From Gemella haemolysans (GTDB taxonomy: Bacteria; Bacillota; Bacilli; Staphylococcales; Gemellaceae): 64,000 bases of DNA. The notes below the pieces were generated by a model, which was given only the letters and a program-made list of their open reading frames with translations, had not been told where the DNA came from and did not search any database. The translations under genes and the position numbers were made by a program. The stretch covers positions 134,105 through 198,104 of the forward strand of contig NZ_CABFLN010000016.1 in the NCBI RefSeq assembly GCF_901873445.1, given 5' to 3'. Of this stretch, positions 57,926 through 64,000 are shown one piece after another. Every line of letters begins with the position of its first letter. Within the stretch, counting starts at the first letter, position 1.

Positions 57926-58459
57926 TTATACTAATACTATATATTTTTTACAAATATCCGCAAAGAAACTTTGAACATCGCCTGCTTTTAACATAGCTTC
58001 TTGTTCTTCATCTACAATATAGTTCTCACTAACTTCCATAACCGCAAGAAGTCGTTTGAATGTATCAGCGAACAATGCTTCATCCTCATTTAATAGATAA
58101 TTAAAGTTTTGTTCAGCAAAAAATGGAACGAACACCTCTCTAAAGGCACCTTGACGTATTCTACCAATAAGTTTTTCTCCACTAGCAGTAACGAATAAAT
58201 CACCTTGTTTCTCTACAAATTCCTTCGCCTTTATATGACTAGAAAAAATTTGGAATCCTTCCGCCTCTTTATACTCTCTAAAAACTGGAATTTTTAATCC
58301 TTGTTCTTCATAAAGAGCTTTATCTATTATTACGAAAACCTCTTCTAAATCCCAAAATTCTTTTGCTATATAATAAAATGCTACACGCCATCTACTATCA
58401 CTTTTTGGCAATCTCTTAAATGTAGCTGTTTGTTCAACTAATTTAATATCTTTTTCCAA
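57926..58459 (-). CDS. Hypothetical protein, cytosolic (177 aa)
   Basis: The 177-aa protein begins MEKDIKLVEQTATFKRLPKSD and has a mixed alpha/beta composition. The segment IFSSHIKAKEFVEKQG loosely recalls SseB-like proteins, but I do not assign it. A TTG start is 8 nt after GAGG. It follows the laccase-domain gene by about 26 bp and may be co-transcribed with it. Confidence 0.6.
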   Translation of the reverse strand: MEKDIKLVEQTATFKRLPKSDSRWRVAFYYIAKEFWDLEEVFVIIDKALYEEQGLKIPVFREYKEAEGFQIFSSHIKAKEFVEKQGDLFVTASGEKLIGRIRQGAFREVFVPFFAEQNFNYLLNEDEALFADTFKRLLAVMEVSENYIVDEEQEAMLKAGDVQSFFADICKKYIVLV

Positions 58460-58485
58460 TATTGTTTCCTCTATTCTATATGAAT

Positions 58486-59187
58486 TTAATCTATTTGAAT
58501 TATTGTTCCGATACGTTTTGGAGTAGCATTGTCTAATCTATATGAGAAGAATCTATCATTATCTCTAACCGTACAGAAATCAATAATTTTGATGTTATCT
58601 TCTAGTATACCACATTTTTTCAACAATTCTTTATTCAATTTCCATAAATCTAAATAATATTTACCATCATTTTCTTTATAATAATTCGGCACTTCTAAAG
58701 CAGCGAATTTCTCTATAAGATCATAAGAAACTTCATAGTTATCAACACTAACCGACGGCCCTATAATAGTCTTAATATTTTCTACTTTACAATTATATTT
58801 ATCCGTCATGATATTTACCATTTCCCCGGCAATATTTCCATATGTTCCTCGCCATCCTGCATGAGCTAAGGCGACAACACCTTGCTTTTTATCATAGAAT
58901 ACTACAGGTACACAATCAGCAGTAAAAATCAATAGCGATGTCGCAGCCAAATTAGTAATTAACCCATCAGCTTCCTTCCCGTTCTCATTAATATCAGAAT
59001 CTGATTCAACAATACGCACATCCGCTCCGTGAACTTGTGTGTTAAAGACTATATTATTATGATTAAATCCATATTCATCAGAGAATCTTTTCATATCCTC
59101 ACTATTTTTCGCATCAACCTTTCTATTAGTGAATGCTATTCTTATATTCTCATCATTAACTAAATATCCATCAACTATCTCTATCAT
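58486..59187 (-). CDS. pgeF: Laccase-domain purine nucleoside phosphorylase/multicopper-type protein (YlmD/PgeF family)
   Basis: The 233-aa protein has FTADCVPVVFYDKKQGVVALAHAGWRGTYGNIAGEMV and IGPSVSVDNYEVS with CTVRDNDRFFSYRLD, the metal-binding Cys/His motifs of the YfiH/YlmD family. These act on purine nucleosides and, in E. coli, correct peptidoglycan precursors. The ATG follows AAAGGAGG. Confidence 0.88.
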   Translation of the reverse strand: MIEIVDGYLVNDENIRIAFTNRKVDAKNSEDMKRFSDEYGFNHNNIVFNTQVHGADVRIVESDSDINENGKEADGLITNLAATSLLIFTADCVPVVFYDKKQGVVALAHAGWRGTYGNIAGEMVNIMTDKYNCKVENIKTIIGPSVSVDNYEVSYDLIEKFAALEVPNYYKENDGKYYLDLWKLNKELLKKCGILEDNIKIIDFCTVRDNDRFFSYRLDNATPKRIGTIIQID

Positions 59188-59243
59188 GTGACCTCCTTTT
59201 TAAATACTCTTTATACATACATCATTTCAAAATTAGAATAGAT

Positions 59244-60071
59244 TTATTTTAATTTTTTCAGTTCCTGTAATGCTTTTTGATTATTTTTTATTAATATATT
59301 TTGTTGCTCTATTGCAATTTCATTTAATTTTTGTAATCTAATTTCAGACGATATTCCTGATTTTAACATATCGGCATTTAATATTTGTAAATTATTCATT
59401 ATCATTAACTGCTCAATAGTAGAGTTATCTCTTAAATTCCCTTCTTTTTCAGGATATTTGTTTTTAAATTCTTTTGCAGTCATTCCGTATAACGCCATAT
59501 TTAAAATATCAGCTTCGCTTGCATACTTATGTCTTATTTGTGTAGTAGTAAGTGTAGGTGTAATTAAGTTATTTTTTATTGCATCTGTATGAATAGTATA
59601 GTTTAATTTTGAAATATATCTATTAGTTTGCCATTCTAATTTATTTTTATATGATTCTTCCTGTTTTAATCTTTGATAATCTTGAATAATATATAATTTA
59701 AACTCTGGAGAAATCCAAGAAGCAAATTCAAACGCAATGTCCGAGTGTGCGTAAGTTCCCCCATATCTACCCGCTGTTGATTTTATCCCTATTGCATTTG
59801 TTGTTTCTATCCATTTTTTAGGAGACATTAAGAAACTGTTAAGACCTGCTTCACTTTTAAACTGGTCGAATTCGACCAGTTTAAAATTTAGATTATTCAT
59901 TTTTTCCCAAGCACCTAAAAACTCTAGAGTATTTCTATTTCTTAGCCAATTTTTTATAATATCAGCAGGATTTTCTGAGCTTTTATATTTTGCAATGTCA
60001 GTTAAGCTGATATAATCAGTATCTGAAGTTAGTAATGCTATTTCATTACCGTTAGCTTTAATTTTTACCAT
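59244..60071 (-). CDS. KilA-N domain protein
   Basis: The 275-aa protein has a KilA-N DNA-binding domain (about 1-150: YISLTDIAKYKSSENPADIIKNWLRNRNTLEFLGAWE, GRYGGTYAHSDIAFEFASWISPEFKLYIIQDYQRLK) and a C-terminal helical part with EADILNMALYGMTAKEFKN. Such genes usually occur in phages or mobile elements. Here it is isolated, so it may be a prophage remnant or a resident regulator. A 32-bp palindrome lies in its own coding sequence. AAGGAAGGA precedes the ATG. Confidence 0.85.
   Translation of the reverse strand: MVKIKANGNEIALLTSDTDYISLTDIAKYKSSENPADIIKNWLRNRNTLEFLGAWEKMNNLNFKLVEFDQFKSEAGLNSFLMSPKKWIETTNAIGIKSTAGRYGGTYAHSDIAFEFASWISPEFKLYIIQDYQRLKQEESYKNKLEWQTNRYISKLNYTIHTDAIKNNLITPTLTTTQIRHKYASEADILNMALYGMTAKEFKNKYPEKEGNLRDNSTIEQLMIMNNLQILNADMLKSGISSEIRLQKLNEIAIEQQNILIKNNQKALQELKKLK
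59855..59886. repeat. 32-bp perfect palindrome inside the KilA-N gene
   Basis: TTTTAAACTGGTCGAA is followed directly by its exact reverse complement, with no spacer. In frame it encodes FKLVEFDQFK. It would form a cruciform or bind a dimeric regulator. Confidence 0.9.
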
Positions 60072-60278
60072 TTTATAGTCCTTCCTTTATATTTAATTAT
60101 ACCTTTCTAATATTTAATATTTTCTTTATCGGATGAAGCTTACAATATAATTATACTCTCCTATCATCCGTTTTTAAAATCAATTCTTCTCTCAACTAAT
60201 TATACTATATCCATTTTAAAATTTAAATAAATAGTAGTCCATATCCCACTAGCTAAACTTCGATTCTACCAAACAAAA

Positions 60279-60314
60279 TAGGAATCTGAAAAATATCTAT
60301 CTTTCAGACTCCTA
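60279..60314 (-). terminator. Terminator after khpA
   Basis: TAGGAGTCTGAAA pairs with TTTCAGATTCCTA, followed by TTTTG on the minus strand. It ends the leuS-khpA unit. Confidence 0.75.
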
Positions 60315-60327
60315 CTTAACATTTATC

Positions 60328-60555
60328 TTATTCTTCTACTAAATCTAAGTAAACTTTTTTACTAAATGTTGTTGAATTTAGCACAGTACGGATTGCGCTA
60401 ATTACTGTACCTTTTTTCCCTATTATACGCCCACAATCTTCTGGGTGTACTGTTAAAATGTAGTGTTCGCGTGCATTTTTAACAAATTTTTCGATTTTAA
60501 TTTCATCTTTATGCTCAACAATCTCACTAACAATACTATAAATTAATTCTTCCAT
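60328..60555 (-). CDS. khpA: KH-domain RNA-binding protein (KhpA/YlqC)
   Basis: The 75-aa protein is a single KH domain with the GxxG loop IIGKKGTVISAIRTVL and VHPEDCGR. KhpA works with KhpB in small-RNA and cell-length control in streptococci. In many Firmicutes it lies between rpsP and rimM. Here it follows leuS by 10 bp, an unusual neighbour. Confidence 0.9.
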   Translation of the reverse strand: MEELIYSIVSEIVEHKDEIKIEKFVKNAREHYILTVHPEDCGRIIGKKGTVISAIRTVLNSTTFSKKVYLDLVEE

Positions 60556-60565
60556 GTGTCTCTCC

Positions 60566-62995
60566 TTATTTAGCTACGATATTAACTAATCTTCCAGGAA
60601 CTACAATTACTTTTATAACTTGTTTTCCTTTGATTAATTCTTTTACTTCTTCATTAGCTAGAACGATTTGCTCTAATTCAGCTGGTGTTAAGCCTTTCTT
60701 AACATCTAATTTAGCTTTAACTTTACCCATAAGTTGAACTACGATTTCTACAGTATCACTTACAAGTTTGCTCTCATCAAATGTTGGCCATGGTACATAT
60801 GAAATTGACTCAGTATTACCATAAACTTCCCACATTTCTTCAGCAAGGTGAGGTGCAAATGGTGCAAGAAGTTGGATAAATCCTAACGCATATTTACGAG
60901 GGATGTATTCAGCTTTGTAACAGTCATTTACAAATACCATAAGTTGAGAAATAGCTGTATTAAATCCTAGAATTTCAATATCTTCTGAGACTTTCTTAAT
61001 AGTGTAGTTATAGCTTACTTCTAATTCTGAATTATCTTTGTCTTGAACCTTATCATTTACTTTTCCAGTTTCTTCATCAACGAATAGACGGTATACTCTA
61101 TCTAAGAAACGACGAGATCCATCAAGTCCATTTTCACTCCATGCGATTGAAGCATCTAATGGCCCCATGAACATTTCATAAACACGTAATGTATCAGCAC
61201 CGTGAGATACGATAATATCATCAGGGTTAACAACATTACCTTTAGATTTAGACATTTTTTCCGGACGACCATCTTTACCTTCAGCAAGAATCATACCTTG
61301 GTTAAATAGTTTTTGGAATGGCTCACGACTTGGTACTAAACCTAAATCATAAAGTACTTTGTGCCAGAAACGAGCATATAATAAGTGAAGTACAGCATGC
61401 TCTGCTCCACCGATATAAACATCTACAGGTAACCAGTATTTTAATTTCTCTGGATCAGCAAACATTTCATCATTATGTGGATCAATGTAACGTAAGTAGT
61501 ACCAACAAGAACCGGCCCATTGAGGCATTGTGTTAGTTTCACGTTTACCTTTTTTACCAGTCTCAGGATCTACTACATTTAACCACTCTTCAATATTAGC
61601 AAGTGGAGATTCTCCAGTTCCTGATGGTTTAATGTTGTCAGTTTCTGGAAGTAATAGTGGAAGTTCACTATCAGGTACAGTAGTCATAGTACCATCTTCC
61701 CAATGAATAATTGGAATTGGTTCTCCCCAGTAACGTTGTCTTGAGAATAACCAGTCACGTAGTTTGTATGTAACTTTACTACGTCCAACTTTATTTTCTT
61801 CTAAAAATTCAATTACTTTTGAGATAGCTTCTTCGTTGTTTAATCCATTGATAAAGTCAGAATTAATGTGTTTACCATCACCGTAGAATGGTACAACAAC
61901 TTCTCCATTATCTTCGATAACAGCTTTGATTGGTAGGTTAAACTTAGTCGCAAATTCATAGTCACGCTCATCGTGCGCAGGAACAGCCATAACAGCTCCA
62001 GTTCCATAGCTTGCTAGAACGTAGTCTGCAATCCAAAGTTCTACTTTTTCACCATTTATAGGGTTAATCGCATAAGCTCCTGTGAATACTCCTGTTTTAT
62101 CTTTGTTAAGATCTGTTCTTTCAAGGTCAGACTTACGTTTAACGATATCAAGATACTCCTCAACAGCCGCTCTTTGATCTTCTGTAACGATTTCTTCAAC
62201 AAGTTTGTGTTCAGGTGCAAGTACACAGTAAGATACACCAAATACAGTATCAGCACGCGTAGTAAATACTGTGAACTCTTTATCAGTTCCTTCAATTTTG
62301 AAGTCAATCTCAGCACCAACAGATTTTCCAATCCAGTTACGTTGCATAGCTTTAAGACTTTCTGGCCAATCAAGAATATCTAAATCATCTATAAGTTGCT
62401 CTGCATACTCAGTAATTTTAAGTACCCATTGGCGCATTGGACGACGCTCTACAGGGTGTCCTCCACGCTCAGATTTACCATCGATAACCTCTTCGTTAGA
62501 AAGAACTGTTCCTAATGCCGGACACCAGTTTACAGGCACTTCATCAACATAAGCAAGTCCTTTTTCATAAAGTTTTTTGAAAATCCATTGAGTCCATTTG
62601 TAATACTTAGGATCTGTTGTATTTACTTCACGATCCCAATCATAAGAAAATCCTAATTCTTTAATTTGACGACGGAACGTATCAATGTTAGTTTTTGTAA
62701 AATCTCTTGGGTCATGCCCTGTATCTAAAGCATATTGCTCTGCTGGCAAACCAAACGCATCCCATCCCATTGGGTGAAGTACATTATATCCATTTGCTCT
62801 TTTATATCTACTTAAGATATCAGTAGCTGTATACCCTTCTGGATGACCTACGTGAAGACCAGCCCCTGATGGATAAGGAAACATATCTAACGCATAAAAT
62901 TTCTCTTTACTGTGATCATCTGACGTCTTAAATGTCTTATTTTCTTCCCAATATTTTTGCCATTTTTTTTCAATAACTCTGTGGTTATATACCAT
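60566..62995 (-). CDS. leuS: Leucyl-tRNA synthetase
   Basis: The 809-aa class I synthetase has the HIGH-type motif [19 protein letters not shown], an editing domain (about 220-420), the KMSKS loop [15 protein letters not shown] and a C-terminal anticodon-binding domain ([11 protein letters not shown]). It charges tRNA-Leu. I saw no T-box leader in its upstream region. Length is normal. Confidence 0.97.
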   Translation of the reverse strand: MVYNHRVIEKKWQKYWEENKTFKTSDDHSKEKFYALDMFPYPSGAGLHVGHPEGYTATDILSRYKRANGYNVLHPMGWDAFGLPAEQYALDTGHDPRDFTKTNIDTFRRQIKELGFSYDWDREVNTTDPKYYKWTQWIFKKLYEKGLAYVDEVPVNWCPALGTVLSNEEVIDGKSERGGHPVERRPMRQWVLKITEYAEQLIDDLDILDWPESLKAMQRNWIGKSVGAEIDFKIEGTDKEFTVFTTRADTVFGVSYCVLAPEHKLVEEIVTEDQRAAVEEYLDIVKRKSDLERTDLNKDKTGVFTGAYAINPINGEKVELWIADYVLASYGTGAVMAVPAHDERDYEFATKFNLPIKAVIEDNGEVVVPFYGDGKHINSDFINGLNNEEAISKVIEFLEENKVGRSKVTYKLRDWLFSRQRYWGEPIPIIHWEDGTMTTVPDSELPLLLPETDNIKPSGTGESPLANIEEWLNVVDPETGKKGKRETNTMPQWAGSCWYYLRYIDPHNDEMFADPEKLKYWLPVDVYIGGAEHAVLHLLYARFWHKVLYDLGLVPSREPFQKLFNQGMILAEGKDGRPEKMSKSKGNVVNPDDIIVSHGADTLRVYEMFMGPLDASIAWSENGLDGSRRFLDRVYRLFVDEETGKVNDKVQDKDNSELEVSYNYTIKKVSEDIEILGFNTAISQLMVFVNDCYKAEYIPRKYALGFIQLLAPFAPHLAEEMWEVYGNTESISYVPWPTFDESKLVSDTVEIVVQLMGKVKAKLDVKKGLTPAELEQIVLANEEVKELIKGKQVIKVIVVPGRLVNIVAK

Positions 62996-63036
62996 AATTT
63001 AAGCCCACTCCTTCGCTTTCAAGTTCTTTAACTTAT

Positions 63037-63065
63037 AGTATACCAATTTTAAAGACTTTTAGCAA
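63037..63065 (-). promoter_or_regulatory. Promoter of leuS
   Basis: TTGCTA (63060-63065), a 17-bp spacer and TATACT (63037-63042) preceded by TGG as an extended -10. It lies about 40 bp before the ATG. Confidence 0.6.
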
Positions 63066-63114
63066 CAACTGTTATAATTTAATATGAATTTATTGATATA
63101 ATTTAACACATAAA

Positions 63115-63174
63115 AATGAGGATACCTCATAAAAAACGATTTTTACAAATCAAAATTTTTGAGATACCCTCATT
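63115..63174 (-). terminator. Terminator after the amidase
   Basis: AATGAGGGTATCTC pairs with GAGGTATCCTCATT (63161-63174 and 63115-63128), followed by TTTATG on the minus strand. It separates the amidase from the leuS promoter. Confidence 0.7.
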
Positions 63175-63211
63175 ATAATATTTTATACTTTATTAAATAA
63201 TAGCATTAAAC

Positions 63212-64000
63212 TTATTTATAGTATTCTACGATTCCATTAACAATACCATCGGCAAGTTTTTCTTGATACTCATTAGTCTTAATTTTATTTGCTTCCTCTT
63301 GATTGTCTATGAATCCTAATTCAACTAAGATTGATGGAATAGATGTTTCTCGAAGTACTGCAAATGTTTCTCTTTTTACGCCTCTGTCGTATGCTCCTGT
63401 TTTACTTACTAGACTTTGTTGTATTTTCTGTGCTAATTTTCTACTCTTTTCTAGTCTTTCTGGGTCATTATGTTTATCCTTATTTATAGCAGGAGTATAC
63501 TCTGGGCGAGCCTTATAATAATAAGTTTCTATACCATAAGAAGCTCCTCTACCTCCAGCATTAAAATGAATACTTAAAAACATATCCGCATTAGATTTAT
63601 TTGCTTGATCAGCACGACTTACTAAACCTACATCTTTATCAGTATTTCTACTTGTTAGTACTGAATAACCTAAAGAAGCAAGACGACTACTCACTTTATT
63701 ATATACACTAAGGGTTAAATCTTTTTCTCTTAAACCATTACTAACCGCACCTGAATCACTTCCACCGTGTCCAGGATCTAAGAAAATAGCACGTTTTGTG
63801 TTTTTGTTCTCTTCTTTAGCGATAGCATATTTACCATTTACAAAGTGATGGGCTCCCGCGTTGTCTTTTCCATATCCTGTAAATTTCTTACCGTTTTGGA
63901 AGAAGAACCAATCTGTTCCATCGTCATACCACCAGTTTGCATATTTCCCATTTACAAAGTAATGTGTTCCCGCGTTATCTTTTCCATATCCTGTTAATTT
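63212..64000 (-). CDS. N-acetylmuramoyl-L-alanine amidase, wall-associated (5' end missing)
   Basis: The gene runs off the window at its 5' side. The visible 262 residues comprise repeat-type modules (YGKDNAGTHYFVNGKYANW, FTGYGKDNAGAHHFVNGKYA, period about 45) and an Amidase_3 catalytic domain (IFLDPGHGGSDSGA, LREKDLTLSVYNKVS, SIHFNAGGRG, ILVELGFIDNQEEAN) with the zinc His/Glu residues. It would cleave peptidoglycan stem peptides; the repeats probably bind the cell wall. An internal ATG at 63694 is not the true start. Confidence 0.92.
   Translation of the reverse strand, partial: KLTGYGKDNAGTHYFVNGKYANWWYDDGTDWFFFQNGKKFTGYGKDNAGAHHFVNGKYAIAKEENKNTKRAIFLDPGHGGSDSGAVSNGLREKDLTLSVYNKVSSRLASLGYSVLTSRNTDKDVGLVSRADQANKSNADMFLSIHFNAGGRGASYGIETYYYKARPEYTPAINKDKHNDPERLEKSRKLAQKIQQSLVSKTGAYDRGVKRETFAVLRETSIPSILVELGFIDNQEEANKIKTNEYQEKLADGIVNGIVEYYK

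Noticed and set aside
62996..63200. Possible T-box leader for leuS
   Set aside because: The hairpin there ends the amidase gene. No T-box (AGGGUGGNACCGCG-like) sequence was found, and the promoter lies only about 40 bp before the ATG.

Overview
The window is a low-GC (roughly 30-33 percent G+C) Gram-positive chromosome segment. Gene content, the standard spc/S10 ribosomal order, competence genes (dprA, coiA), an Asn/Gln-rich HtrA and an amidase with GKDNAGTHYFVNGKY-type wall repeats point to a member of the Bacilli. My best guess is a Gemella-like facultative anaerobe, an inference from gene content only.

Layout. 1-9436: the minus-strand S10-spc ribosomal cluster (rpsJ to rplO, the last cut by the window edge), with a strong promoter and a structured leader before rpsJ. 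9650-18000: housekeeping and stress genes (OsmC-like, HAD, nitroreductase, CapA-like), a competence group (alpha/beta hydrolase, dprA, coiA), rlmA and tadA. 18000-22000: a YdcF-like membrane protein, a gene desert, and a decayed PLD-nuclease/P-loop ATPase gene. 22300-30600: a nucleoside ABC importer (nupOPQ) with two paralogous BMP lipoproteins, divergent from purine nucleoside phosphorylase and a HIT protein. 30600-36400: a coiled-coil protein, anaerobic nrdD, a small alarmone synthetase and a broken amino-acid permease.

36700-53600 is the centrepiece: two complete Stickland reductase systems side by side on the minus strand. The glycine reductase operon (grdX-trxB-trxA-grdE-grdA-grdB-grdC-grdD) is preceded by a glycine riboswitch and an intrinsic terminator. 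The D-proline reductase genes (prdC-prdA-small ORF-prdB, then prdD-prdE-prdF-TSUP permease) follow. Four genes (grdA, grdB, prdB, prdC) carry in-frame UGA codons that must be read as selenocysteine, so ordinary gene calling truncates or splits them. Together they would reduce glycine to acetyl phosphate and D-proline to 5-aminovalerate, with electrons from thioredoxin (Grd) and PrdC (Prd).

54000-64000: a truncated NUDIX gene, galU, htrA, small hypotheticals, a laccase-domain protein, a lone KilA-N gene, khpA, leuS and the 3' part of a cell-wall amidase.

A roughly 175-bp MITE-like repeat occurs three times (17786, 35070, 54018). Two copies sit inside broken genes (permease, NUDIX), and the host reading frame runs into the element the same way in both. 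I regard this repeat, the four selenoprotein genes with candidate SECIS hairpins, the hairpin between the grdC ribosome binding site and its start codon, and a 32-bp perfect palindrome inside the KilA-N gene as the most interesting items.
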